Shown: positions 56,247-64,000 of the stretch, one piece after another
How the letters are laid out: each line of letters starts with the position of its first letter
Position numbering within the stretch: the stretch's first letter is position 1
Assembly (NCBI RefSeq): GCF_009729035.1
Contig: NZ_CP045483.1
Location: 496,001-560,000 of the forward strand
DNA from: Stygiolobus azoricus
GTDB taxonomy: Archaea; Thermoproteota; Thermoprotei_A; Sulfolobales; Sulfolobaceae
Direction: 5' to 3'
Length of the DNA: 64,000 nucleotides
Position numbers and translations under genes: made by a program
The notes under the pieces: model-generated
The model's input: only the letters and a program-made list of their open reading frames with translations
Databases searched by the model: none
What the model was told of the DNA's origin: nothing

Positions 56247-56299
56247 ACCCTTACCTATTTACCTTAACTATAAAAATCTGATTCACGTAGATCAACTTA

Positions 56300-56602
56300 A
56301 TGTTCATAATCCCAGTTACTAAAAGTGAAATAGTCTATGTAATCATAGCCTTTCTTTTAGGGCTTTTAATCGGTTTTTTAATAAAGAACGTCCTAAAAAT
56401 AGGGATAGTCCTTTTAGCTATAATAATCTTACTTATAGTAATAGGCGTAGTCTCACCTAACACGGTCTTATCGTTTATAAAGACCTCAGTTACGACGATT
56501 ACACCAGAAGCAGAGAGATATGCTAGTGAGGCGTTAACTTACCTTCCCTATAACTCCATCTTCTTCATAATAGGACTTGTTATAGGACTATTAAAAGGGT
56601 AG
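56300..56602 (+). CDS. FUN14-like small membrane protein
   Basis: A 100-residue protein with hydrophobic segments at about 10-27, 31-51 and 84-98. The LLGLLIGFLIKNVLKIG start and the IIGLVIGLLKG end are similar in build to FUN14 proteins, which are short and have such glycine-spaced helices. Function unknown in archaea. Divergent from the minus-strand charged protein gene. Confidence 0.55.
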   Translation: MFIIPVTKSEIVYVIIAFLLGLLIGFLIKNVLKIGIVLLAIIILLIVIGVVSPNTVLSFIKTSVTTITPEAERYASEALTYLPYNSIFFIIGLVIGLLKG

Positions 56603-56655
56603 AAAAATATTTGCTGTAATTAGACAAATAAAAATGATAACTTTTTTTCTTCTAA

Positions 56656-57585
56656 TTATGCCCTAATTACACTTTTGTAAATCATTTGAGCCCTTTTTGC
56701 GGGATCAGGGTGAGTAGCCAAAATATCTGAGAAAGGGGAAGGTTTCTCATTTAGCCACTCCTCTACCAGTATAGATGGATCTGTTTCCTTTACTTTTACG
56801 GGAGGTGCAGTAACAATGATCCCAGTGAAAGGGTCTAACCTAATGTTCTGCATATATATTTCTATTTTAGCTAAGGCATTTACTAGATTTATCGCATCCT
56901 TTCCGAACAATTGAACTGCATGAAAGTCCGCATAACTTTCTCTCAGCCTATTAAACCACAGTACGAAAAGTTGGAGTCCTAATGTTATAATAAACAAGGC
57001 TCCCCCAATGGCGAGCATAACAATTCCCAAAAATAAGTCTGTCTCATCTACAGCAAATATTAAGCTCACCCAGCCTAAATTGAGGAGTAGATTACTTACG
57101 AAACCCAAGACTGAAGGTATCAAGCCTATAGCCATACCTATTTCCACGTCATTATGCTTAATGTGTCCTACCTCGTGTCCGATCACAGCAGCAAGTTCCT
57201 CCTCGCTTAGTATGTTAAGCAGAGGTCTGGTTATTCCTATTCTCTTCCCTGTTACATAGTTCCCGTAGGCAAAGGCGTTAGGATAAGGTGCGTTTACGAT
57301 AAATACCCGCGGGGGTTTGATCCCAGATGCTATCGCGATCCTCTTCACCATTTCGTAAACCCTCCCATAATAAGGATGATCTTCTGTTATCTCAAAAGAG
57401 TCTCTGGCGACCAAGTAAGGTGAAATAAGCCACTGAATTAACCAGAATAAGCCCAGAAACGGTATAATGGCAATTACGGGGAAATTAAGCAGTTGTAAGA
57501 GAATGTAAGTTACAATCGCTTCAGAGATTATCGTCAAGACAAGTGATAGGTATATTTTAAACCTCAGCTCGGGTAAAGTTTCCAT
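56656..57585 (-). CDS. htpX: HtpX-like M48 membrane metalloprotease
   Basis: A 309-residue zinc protease of the cytoplasmic membrane involved in membrane-protein quality control. The zinc motif HEVGH is at 137-141, the third ligand in LRESYADFHAVQ, and the family end ILATHPDPAKRAQMI is present. Two N-terminal helices (about 11-55) and two mid-protein helices (about 155-215) match HtpX topology. Confidence 0.93.
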   Translation of the reverse strand: METLPELRFKIYLSLVLTIISEAIVTYILLQLLNFPVIAIIPFLGLFWLIQWLISPYLVARDSFEITEDHPYYGRVYEMVKRIAIASGIKPPRVFIVNAPYPNAFAYGNYVTGKRIGITRPLLNILSEEELAAVIGHEVGHIKHNDVEIGMAIGLIPSVLGFVSNLLLNLGWVSLIFAVDETDLFLGIVMLAIGGALFIITLGLQLFVLWFNRLRESYADFHAVQLFGKDAINLVNALAKIEIYMQNIRLDPFTGIIVTAPPVKVKETDPSILVEEWLNEKPSPFSDILATHPDPAKRAQMIYKSVIRA

Positions 57586-57626
57586 TTAAAGATAGTGATC
57601 CTTCGGAAGGAAAAATAGTTTATTGA

Positions 57627-58598
57627 TTAAAATACAGGTAGTGAGACGTTAAGGTTCTCTTTTACCCACGTAGTGTTTATGTAATGCGGAGCCTTCCCTA
57701 TTAGTATATCGTGAAATAGTACAGCTCCATAAACTGACAATACACTAGGTTCATCTATAAGGTCTACCGCGAGTCCGGATATCACGTAAACTTTACCATC
57801 ACGAACTGCTGATGTAGTACTATAATATTTTTCAATTAATTGTATAGTATAGGTGTAGTTGTAAACACTCTGTGCTATTATCACTTGCGGGTTTGCAATA
57901 AGTATATTCGAAACAGTTACAAGCGGGTAACCGGATTCGTTAGCAAACACGTTTTTACCTCCAGCCAAGACTAGAAGATTATTTATAAACACGTTACCCC
58001 CAGCTGTGTAAGCTTCACCGTTAGGCTCTATCCAGATTAAATACGTCACGTTTACTGAAGGGGTATAGTTAATCATATGTGAGTTCATCCAATTAACTAT
58101 CTCTTTACCAACTTGCGTCTTGTTAAATTGTTGGGCAATATTAAGGATGTTTTCCTCGATTTGTGCAAGGGATAAAGCGTAATCGGTGTTTGTAACGAGT
58201 AAATTCAATCCTGCTTTTTCCATATCTGGTATGTATTGGTAGTCTAGCCCATACTCAAGAACTACTATGTCTGGATGAAGGAGTAAAATACCCGATATGT
58301 TAGGAGGGCTGATAGAAGAGAACATAGTCACGTTAGATGGTATCAGCGACGTTTCGTTCAAGTCTTGTAAGAGCTCGAAGGAATATTCGTCTAAGCCAAC
58401 TATATTTTTGCCGAGCCCTAAGGAAATTAAGATCTGAGTATCTGATGGGGCTAAACTAACGATTCTCAAGGACTTTTCTGGAGTTGTCACTATGGGCTTG
58501 GAGTGAGTACCCATCTTGCTGTAGTATTGAGTATAAATTAGAATAGAAGATATCACTATCAGCACTAGAATTATTCCAATTAAGATTAAGCCTCTCAT
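57627..58598 (-). CDS. Substrate-binding lipoprotein-like component of a B12/siderophore ABC importer
   Basis: A 323-residue BtuF/FhuD-like binding protein held by an N-terminal helix (GLILIGIILVLIVISSILIY) rather than a lipid. Recognisable are RIVSLAPSDTQILISLGLG, IVGLDEYS, LHPDIVVLEYGLD and the C-terminal RDGKVYVISG pattern. The frame is open to 58619, but the first seven codons there would consist of the operator-like box; the ATG at 58598 fits a TATA at about 58623-58630. It faces the permease gene across a short regulatory region. Confidence 0.85.
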   Translation of the reverse strand: MRGLILIGIILVLIVISSILIYTQYYSKMGTHSKPIVTTPEKSLRIVSLAPSDTQILISLGLGKNIVGLDEYSFELLQDLNETSLIPSNVTMFSSISPPNISGILLLHPDIVVLEYGLDYQYIPDMEKAGLNLLVTNTDYALSLAQIEENILNIAQQFNKTQVGKEIVNWMNSHMINYTPSVNVTYLIWIEPNGEAYTAGGNVFINNLLVLAGGKNVFANESGYPLVTVSNILIANPQVIIAQSVYNYTYTIQLIEKYYSTTSAVRDGKVYVISGLAVDLIDEPSVLSVYGAVLFHDILIGKAPHYINTTWVKENLNVSLPVF

Positions 58599-58601
58599 AA
58601 A

Positions 58602-58613
58602 TATGGATAGGTT
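58602..58613. promoter_or_regulatory. Operator-like box 1 of the ABC importer
   Basis: TATGGATAGGTT, also found identically at 58668-58679. Here it extends into the palindrome GGATA-GGT-TATCC. It lies between the minus-strand TATA (58623-58630) and the likely ATG (58598). It therefore covers the expected transcription start of the binding-protein gene. Confidence 0.55.
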
Positions 58614-58667
58614 ATCCAATACATATAAATTTTTTGTTGCCTTTAACTTGTATGGAAAAGTTTATTA

Positions 58668-58679
58668 TATGGATAGGTT
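58668..58679. promoter_or_regulatory. Operator-like box 2 of the ABC importer
   Basis: Exact 12-bp copy (TATGGATAGGTT) of the box at 58602-58613, followed by GACC, so the palindrome is imperfect (GGATA-GGT-TGACC). It lies directly downstream of the permease TATA (tttattata, 58661-58669) and before its GTG start at 58691. Both divergent promoters thus carry the same element. Confidence 0.55.
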
Positions 58680-58690
58680 GACCATTTCTC

Positions 58691-59671
58691 GTGAATAAAA
58701 GTATTCTGAAGTATTTCTTATTTCTCTCTATTATACCGTCTTTTATCTTGGCTCTTATCGTAGGGGAAGTTGTAATTCCAATTAATGATTTGATTCACCC
58801 AAACGGTGTATATTCAATTATACTTTATAGAATAAGGCTGCCTACAATAGTAACCGCTATGTTAGTAGGCATAACACTATCAATAAGCGGGGCCATTATG
58901 CAACAACTATTGAGGAATCCTATTGTAGACCCTTATATATCAGGAACGGCGTCAGGAGGAGCATTAGGTGCAATAATTTCATATTTCTTGTTAAACTACT
59001 TTATAATGCCCTTCCTCCAGCCCCTATTCGCTTTTGTTTTTTCTCTTCTCTCCACCAGTTTGACAATAATAATAGGAAAAAGGGGAGGAGTATACGGCTT
59101 AGTGGTCGGGGGTGTTATAGTCTCTTACATCTTCACTTCAATTTATACAATATTACTTACTATCCTAGAGTACAAACATCCTAATATACCTCCCTTGTTG
59201 TTCTGGCTCCTAGGAGAGATTAGTATTGTTGGGTGGGATCAGGTCATCCCCCTGATACTAATTTCAGCCATGCTTGTAATACTATCACTAATTTACTCGA
59301 AATCTATCGACTTAGTTGCAATAAGTGACGAGTTGAGCTATGCCCACGGCATTAACCCCCAAAGGTTCAGAATCTTCTGGCTAGCCTTCATAAGTTTCGT
59401 GGTATCTTACGAGATATCCTTGGTAGGAGTGATCGGTTTCGTGGGCATTCTCATCCCTCATCTGGTGAGAAAGGTCGTTGGAGGAAATATGAGGGATCTT
59501 ACTGTGTACTCTTCTGTCACCGGTGCATCCCTTATGTTAATAAGTAACGTAATATCTCATGGTGTCTTCGGGACTATTATTCCAGTAACTCCAATAATCG
59601 CCCTAATGTCCTCCCCGGTTCTTGTTTCGCTCATGGTGAGGATAAATGATGGTCAAAGGGTTGAGAGTTAA
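58691..59671 (+). CDS. BtuC/FecCD-type ABC permease
   Basis: A 326-residue membrane permease with about ten helices. Family motifs include YRIRLPTIVTAMLVGITLSISGAIMQQLLRNPIVDPYISG near the N-terminus, and HGINPQRFRIFW and VGVIGFVGILIPHLVRKVVGGN, the cytoplasmic coupling region, later. It imports cobalamin, haem or ferric siderophore with its neighbours. The start is GTG at 58691, 26 nt after a TATA box. Its 3' end overlaps the ATPase gene by 26 bases. Confidence 0.92.
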   Translation: MNKSILKYFLFLSIIPSFILALIVGEVVIPINDLIHPNGVYSIILYRIRLPTIVTAMLVGITLSISGAIMQQLLRNPIVDPYISGTASGGALGAIISYFLLNYFIMPFLQPLFAFVFSLLSTSLTIIIGKRGGVYGLVVGGVIVSYIFTSIYTILLTILEYKHPNIPPLLFWLLGEISIVGWDQVIPLILISAMLVILSLIYSKSIDLVAISDELSYAHGINPQRFRIFWLAFISFVVSYEISLVGVIGFVGILIPHLVRKVVGGNMRDLTVYSSVTGASLMLISNVISHGVFGTIIPVTPIIALMSSPVLVSLMVRINDGQRVES

Positions 59672-60311
59672 GTTCGGTAATAAGATCGTAATAGATAACA
59701 TAACTTTCGAGCTTAAGGAAGGGGTGACGCTTCTTTTAGGGCCAAATGGATCAGGTAAGACCACCTTACTCAGGAGTATAATAGGTATGGTTAAATTGGA
59801 CGAGGGGGAAGTTTCCGTAGACTTAGAAAAACTATCCTATTCACCTTCCGAGTTCTTTTCTCCTTCCATGAAAATCTGGGAAGTCTTAACAGCAGGGAGA
59901 AAGAGAGGAAATTACGATAGATATGTTAAACTATTAGGGTTGGATAAGCTCATGCAAAGGGATTTCTCCACGTTAAGCAGTGGAGAGAAGAGGTTAGTGT
60001 TAATAGCTAAAGCACTTGGTGAGGGAAACTTGGTCATAATGGACGAACCATTCTCTAACTTGGACTTTGCTAACAAATTCAAGATAATAGCTATAATGAG
60101 CCAGCTGAAGAACGAAAAGCTATTCCTTATTACAGCCCACGAGCTGGAAGTTATAAACTATGTCGATAGAGTGATCCTTCTGAAGAACGGAAGGATTATC
60201 TACGATGGAAAGCCTAAAGACCTCTCGGATGAGTTACTGTCCTTTGCGTATAATTATAAAATAAAGAGAGTTGACTTAAACGGAAAATTCTTTTTCACTC
60301 CAGAATTTTAA
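59646..60311 (+). CDS. ABC importer ATPase (BtuD/FepC-like)
   Basis: A 221-residue ATPase, shorter than the usual 250. Walker A GPNGSGKTT (about 32-40), signature LSSGEKRL, Walker B LVIMDEPFSNLD, switch His in LITAHELE. The Q-loop region YSPSEFFSPS lacks a clear Gln, a deviation worth noting. It overlaps the permease gene by 26 bases and completes the importer. Confidence 0.9.
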   Translation: MMVKGLRVKFGNKIVIDNITFELKEGVTLLLGPNGSGKTTLLRSIIGMVKLDEGEVSVDLEKLSYSPSEFFSPSMKIWEVLTAGRKRGNYDRYVKLLGLDKLMQRDFSTLSSGEKRLVLIAKALGEGNLVIMDEPFSNLDFANKFKIIAIMSQLKNEKLFLITAHELEVINYVDRVILLKNGRIIYDGKPKDLSDELLSFAYNYKIKRVDLNGKFFFTPEF

Positions 60312-60465
60312 TACCTCATCAATTTATCATTAATAAATTAATAAATTATTACACGATTCTAACATCGGTTTACTAAGTTATACACTTACGTTTAACACTG
60401 TTAATTGAAACTGACTTTCGATATTATACTCAAATTCTATTAAAAATAGATGCAGAATTTCAACT

Positions 60466-60795
60466 ATGAGAAAGATTACCACACCATGCGAAGATGCATT
60501 TAAGATTGTAGTTCCAGTATTAAGGTTAGCAATTGCTAAAAGACTCATAGAGAAAGGAGTGCCGGTAGTTAAAGCATCAAAGGAGGTAGGTATTTCAGCA
60601 ACTACTTATGAAAAGCAGATAAAGATGAAAGGAGAACAAGTCAAGAAGGTAAACAGTGATGAAGAGATAAGTGATATGCTGGACTCCTTAGTTGGAAGAA
60701 TATTAAGTGGACAGACCATAGAGACCACTTCTTTCTGCATTTTATGTTCAAGGTCTAGGAGGATCTTCAATCTTCCTCCGTGTCCGAACCTTTAA
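60466..60795 (+). CDS. HTH regulator with C-terminal cysteine motif (COG2522-like)
   Basis: A 109-residue archaeal regulator. The N-terminal CEDAFKIVVPVLRLAIAKRLIEKGVPVVKASKEVGISATTYEKQ is a helix-turn-helix of the COG2522 pattern. Four cysteines (Cys8, Cys91, Cys94, Cys106) could bind zinc or an Fe-S cluster, which would suit control of the neighbouring metal or cofactor importer. The upstream gap holds a perfect AATTTAT/ATAAATT inverted repeat near 60318-60336. Its end overlaps the convergent gene by 29 bases. Confidence 0.75.
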   Translation: MRKITTPCEDAFKIVVPVLRLAIAKRLIEKGVPVVKASKEVGISATTYEKQIKMKGEQVKKVNSDEEISDMLDSLVGRILSGQTIETTSFCILCSRSRRIFNLPPCPNL

Positions 60796-61231
60796 ATAAG
60801 AAAGAAAGGGAAGCTATTATTATCCCAGCTACTAAACTTATTATGAAAAAAACCAAAGATAGAGAATAGACAACGTAAATCGGCGAATCATTTATGAGTA
60901 CAAATCCTACAAGCACTCCTTGTGTGTAATTGTTTTTCAATAGTAATTGCGAATTGTAAAAACCTTTTCCGAAAACATAATATATCCCGTTACTATACGT
61001 TGTGTTTATTATTTGACTATTTACTGGGATTACTTGTAACGGTTCGGACGTGTTGTCTTTGTATTCAAAGACAAAGCTGGAGTAACTAATACTAATAGTG
61101 TAATTTCCCTCTGCTTTAATAGGTATAACACCCTTTATGTACGAGCTCTTTGACAGGGTCAGATGTAGGTATAAGAAAATTAAACCTACTATGATAAAAA
61201 CTAGACCGATTACTAGAAAGCTCTTTTTCAC
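60767..61231 (-). CDS. Two-helix membrane protein with outer domain
   Basis: A 154-residue protein with an N-terminal helix (about 5-27), an extracytoplasmic beta-rich domain with several NxS/T sequons (NYT, NTS, NTT, NYT), and a C-terminal helix (about 120-145) ahead of an acidic tail (KGSDTEED). Unknown function. It is convergent with the Cys-bearing regulator. Confidence 0.65.
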   Translation of the reverse strand: MKKSFLVIGLVFIIVGLIFLYLHLTLSKSSYIKGVIPIKAEGNYTISISYSSFVFEYKDNTSEPLQVIPVNSQIINTTYSNGIYYVFGKGFYNSQLLLKNNYTQGVLVGFVLINDSPIYVVYSLSLVFFIISLVAGIIIASLSFLFKGSDTEED

Positions 61232-61345
61232 AGTGATATTTTATTATGGAGAAGAGACTATAATTTTAATCCTACTATCTTAGTGTTAAAACGTTCTGTA
61301 AAATGACATTAATCTGAGTGAATAATAAGAGGCGATAGGGAAAAA

Positions 61346-62239
61346 TTACCTAGCTTTAATTTTTTGAATCTCCTTAACAGTCCTCATGACTACCTTTATT
61401 ATCTCACTCCTAGGAGGCTCTTCGTATGTGCCTTTACAAAAAGCGTCAATTGCAATTATATACGTATTGAGAGTAGTGTCCAACACCTTTATTTCGGGTT
61501 CCTTAACTATGAAATCTAATTCTTTAATCCTCTTCTTTAGTTCTGGTATCAAGTCATCTGGATCTATGTCTTTCGTAATCTCATACTTAGTCCGCACTAG
61601 CCTATACTCCTCCTTATGAACAAATATTGCAGCCTGAATCATTATGTTATTAGGTATCTTCATAATAACATTCTCGTCTGTAACTATGGTAGTGTACATC
61701 AGACCGATGTCAGTTACAATACCAGTATAACCCGGGATCAAGAAATCGTTGCTCCAAAACTTTGGAGGATAAGTAGGTGCTAAAAGTCCATATTGCCATG
61801 TAGTTATAGTTACTCTGTCTCCTATCTCGAAGGGTCTGCTGAATATTAAAAACAGTCCCGAGAACACGTTAGCCAATGAAGTCTGTAAAGCAAGACCTGC
61901 AACCAGACCGAATACAGTACCTCCAAACAGTGCACTAGTAATGCCCACGTGCAATGCTGTTAACGCAATAACCCCGACTACTGAATACCCTAGTATTTCA
62001 ACGAGGAGACTAAGAGTCTCGCCGGTCGTCTTTCCAATAACATTACCGACGTGTTGCTTAAGAATCCTAGCTATAATTGTGATCATCGATATCCCAACTA
62101 CAGCAATTATCAAAGCAGTTACTACGTCTTGAACTTCCAGAGGAACATGAAGTACGTTTGCTACCACATACGACGCTGCAACCCCTAAGGCAATTACTAT
62201 TATCGTAAAAATAATTATATTAACTAACTTGGTATTCAT
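61346..62239 (-). CDS. MscS-type mechanosensitive channel
   Basis: A 297-residue channel that opens under membrane tension. There are four helices; the pore helix and following beta domain show GLVAGLALQTSLANVFSGLFLIFSRPFEIGDRVTI, the MscS hallmark, with IPNNIMIQAAI in the beta domain and a C-terminal alpha/beta domain. Family length fits. Alone, divergent from the short wHTH gene. Confidence 0.93.
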   Translation of the reverse strand: MNTKLVNIIIFTIIVIALGVAASYVVANVLHVPLEVQDVVTALIIAVVGISMITIIARILKQHVGNVIGKTTGETLSLLVEILGYSVVGVIALTALHVGITSALFGGTVFGLVAGLALQTSLANVFSGLFLIFSRPFEIGDRVTITTWQYGLLAPTYPPKFWSNDFLIPGYTGIVTDIGLMYTTIVTDENVIMKIPNNIMIQAAIFVHKEEYRLVRTKYEITKDIDPDDLIPELKKRIKELDFIVKEPEIKVLDTTLNTYIIAIDAFCKGTYEEPPRSEIIKVVMRTVKEIQKIKAR

Positions 62240-62400
62240 AACACGTTTTAAGACTAAATTAAAAAACTAATTATCAGGGAGATATCTTACTATCACTAGC
62301 TATAATCTTCTTTGCCACCCTATTAATTATCAGAAGGATAAAGGCAAAAAGTGAAGTTCAGATAGTTAGTGAGAAACTGGATAATAGAGATCTGCTTATT

Positions 62401-62628
62401 ATGGAAGCGATAAAGAGAGGATATAAAACTTTGACCGAGATCTCTGATTTTACCGGCATCCCAAAGTCGACTACATATAGGAGACTCAAAAAGCTCACTT
62501 CCTTAGGCTACTTACAAGGAACCAGGGAGTATGGCAGAGTATACTATGATCTCAATTTAGGGACAAGAGGTATAAGTACTAAAATTAACAAAGGCATAGA
62601 AGAAAAGATTAGGAATAATGAAAAATAG
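62401..62628 (+). CDS. Winged-helix protein, probably membrane-anchored and longer upstream
   Basis: From the ATG at 62401 the 75 residues form a winged helix: LTEISDFTGIPKSTTYRRLKKLTSLGYLQGTREYGRVYYDL. Upstream the frame is open to 62263 and encodes ILLSLAIIFFATLLIIRRIKAK, a convincing membrane helix, then SEVQIVSEKLDNRDLLI leading directly into the domain. No ATG, GTG or TTG occurs there. Either a rare start is used, an indel hides the true start, or the upstream part is not translated. Membrane-bound wHTH regulators are known in Sulfolobales. Confidence 0.65.
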   Translation: MEAIKRGYKTLTEISDFTGIPKSTTYRRLKKLTSLGYLQGTREYGRVYYDLNLGTRGISTKINKGIEEKIRNNEK

Positions 62629-62782
62629 GAGAAAAGAATTATAATTTCTTATATAATTCTTATAAAAACATAGAAACACTTTTGTTTTTCTACTTTGTTT
62701 CACAGATATAGTTCTAGCGGAAATTTCGGGAAAAAATTGTTTCAAGAGATCCTTATATATTCGACATCCTTATTTTCTTAAT

Positions 62783-63382
62783 GTGAAAGCTTTAGGAACT
62801 GTAATAGGGATTATAATACTCCTGCTAATAGTTTTAGCTTCAATAGCCATAATTCTCGCGTATTATGGTGCATTCGAGGAAATGGGTGCACAACTTTCTC
62901 AAGCCCAAATAAACATCTACGATCACCAAAACGAGAACTTGGAAGTAACTGCTATAGCGTACTATAATAACGTCTCCCATAGTGATTGTGGAATAGGCAA
63001 AGGTGCATATCACGGTAAGGCACTCGGTATTTATAAATACAATTTAAGCAACATTACGGTAACAATAACAAACGTAGGTAATGTGCCTAGTACAATTACT
63101 TACATTGCAATATCGAATCAGTCCGGAGTTCAATTATTTATAATGTATGTGGGAAAAACTCTTCCTCCTTCGCAAAGTATAAACATTACGATATATCCTC
63201 AGCAATTATACTATCCTTACTGGCCTAATTGGATGTCAGCACCTATAGACCAGTACATTCCTTATCAGATAGTAATAGACCAGTGTCATAACCAGCAGAC
63301 TCCGTATTATCAAGTTCCAGTAATAGTAGAGACTCAATACGGAAATATGTTCTATAATAATCTTAACTATAACCTAGTCTAA
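62783..63382 (+). CDS. Pilin-like secreted protein with N-terminal helix
   Basis: A 199-residue protein with a short basic start (MKALG), a long hydrophobic helix (about 6-28) and an outer domain rich in Asn, Tyr and sequons (NVS, NLS, NIT, NQS), plus Cys in SDCGIGK and DQCHNQQ that may pair. The build is pilin-like or archaellin-like, but a clear PibD site is not seen, so it may simply be anchored. It has a GTG start, 26 nt after TATA ccttatatatt (62751-62761). Function unknown. Confidence 0.65.
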   Translation: MKALGTVIGIIILLLIVLASIAIILAYYGAFEEMGAQLSQAQINIYDHQNENLEVTAIAYYNNVSHSDCGIGKGAYHGKALGIYKYNLSNITVTITNVGNVPSTITYIAISNQSGVQLFIMYVGKTLPPSQSINITIYPQQLYYPYWPNWMSAPIDQYIPYQIVIDQCHNQQTPYYQVPVIVETQYGNMFYNNLNYNLV

Positions 63383-63405
63383 ACTAAAAAAAGTAGAGTT
63401 TTTTA

Positions 63406-63771
63406 TTAGAATAAGTGAGCCACTGCTATACCAAACAGTCCTAAGATAAACGCTATGATAACGTATATTATTACTGCTAACAAAGCTATTGCTATAGCTC
63501 CTAGCCATCCAGTCTCAAATATAGCCTTAAATACGGCTAGTATACCTATGATCCCCACTATTACGCCTATACGTGGAAGGCCTATGAACCCGAAAATGAA
63601 TGTTATTATGGTAAAGACTATGAATGCAAAAAGAGTGGCAATTAGTGCATCTCCGAAAGAGTTTTCCTTCGATACTGCCTTAGATGCTAACCATACTGGG
63701 ATGGACGTAAAAATCCATGCTATTAAAAACACTATTATAGCTCCTATTATACCGTGTAAATCTATATGCAT
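63406..63771 (-). CDS. Four-helix small membrane protein
   Basis: A 121-residue membrane protein (128 if begun at 63792) with about four hydrophobic helices rich in Ile, Phe, Gly and Ala. The ATG at 63771 (MHIDLHGIIGA) lies about 27 nt after the TATA box TTTTATAAA, supporting this start. Charged residues are few (KAVSKENSFGD loop). Family not recognised. It is convergent with the pilin-like gene. Confidence 0.65.
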   Translation of the reverse strand: MHIDLHGIIGAIIVFLIAWIFTSIPVWLASKAVSKENSFGDALIATLFAFIVFTIITFIFGFIGLPRIGVIVGIIGILAVFKAIFETGWLGAIAIALLAVIIYVIIAFILGLFGIAVAHLF

Positions 63772-63949
63772 AGTAGTATAGTTAAACTCCACATTTATAA
63801 AATTACTCTGACCTCAAATAAAATTTGTAAATTAACCCTATTTGTAACAGAACATTCAATTTTAAATGACATCAAAATAATACATTTTCTAACTTAATCT
63901 AAATTGAACTAGTAGAGAAAAAATCATCGAATGAGCTGAAGAATATAGT

Positions 63950-64000
63950 TCATTCCGGTGGTATCTCCTTATAGACTAAGTCAATATCTATTCCTTCCCT
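63950..64000 (-). CDS. Partial gene end at right edge
   Basis: The last 51 bases on the minus strand read REGIDIDLVYKEIPPE followed by TGA (63952-63950), the likely C-terminus of a gene that starts beyond the window. The sequence is too short to identify. The bases 63793-63949 are AT-rich and show no gene. Confidence 0.35.
   Translation of the reverse strand, partial: REGIDIDLVYKEIPPE

Overview
This is an AT-rich chromosomal segment of a thermoacidophilic crenarchaeon of the order Sulfolobales. The evidence is the content: a copTMA-type copper operon, an Sso10a-like chromatin protein, DUF929 and DUF1404 type proteins, an Lrs14-like regulator, a PibD-type pilin, a zinc glucose dehydrogenase and a crenarchaeal glycogen cluster. 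Promoters also fit: TATA boxes lie about 25-30 nt upstream of start codons (leaderless transcripts), and genes end in T-rich stretches. The species cannot be named from the sequence alone.

Layout. 0.4-2.4 kb: Ski2-like helicase. 3.1-7.4 kb: a surface-structure locus with a type IV pilin, two tandem paralogous secreted and C-terminally anchored proteins, and a convergent giant membrane protein. 7.5-10.9 kb: a GC-rich structured block, a possible ECF S component, a C/D box sRNA, a membrane-anchored double AAA ATPase, and a second C/D sRNA overlapping the stop of a small gene. 11.0-14.0 kb: divergent copT / copM-copA copper homeostasis genes; copM has only 54 codons. 14.3-16.6 kb: XdhC, an Sso10a-like protein and PsiE. 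15.7-19.1 kb: a gene graveyard with a headless ORF, a broken gene before psiE, the tail of a tnpB with its omega-RNA-like right end, a frameshifted methyltransferase, two broken small genes and a frameshifted cytochrome b. 19.2-26.5 kb: ParA-like NTPase, DUF929 protein, an unknown 406-residue protein, DUF1404, glucose dehydrogenase, an FAH-family protein and an ECF A-A/T module. 26.5 kb: tRNA-Gly(GCC) with a short intron. 27.4-35.4 kb: glycogen synthase and a GH57 enzyme diverging from a sugar nucleotidyltransferase, a GH15 glucoamylase and a debranching enzyme.

35.5-51.4 kb is mostly housekeeping: CBS protein, RidA, a lone terminal oxidase subunit I, a TPR-Ser/Thr kinase, purE-purK-modE, a GlcE-like flavoprotein with a nucleoside hydrolase, MFS carriers and an acyl/acetyl-CoA synthetase. 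51.5-55.9 kb is patchy: another MFS carrier, a Ser/Thr-rich surface protein, a collision of two gene fragments (ferredoxin-type and DUF929), an ABC-2 exporter and an Lrs14-like regulator. 56-64 kb holds HtpX, a divergent B12/siderophore-type ABC importer whose two promoters share a 12-bp box, a Cys-bearing regulator, MscS, a short wHTH protein whose open frame extends into a membrane segment, a pilin-like secreted protein and small membrane proteins.

The points most worth following are the C/D box sRNAs (two textbook, one degenerate), the duplicated operator box of the ABC importer, the apparent ATT start of the pilin-linked secreted protein, the structured GC-rich block at 7.5-7.7 kb, and the cluster of one-nucleotide frameshifts in the 16-19 kb graveyard.
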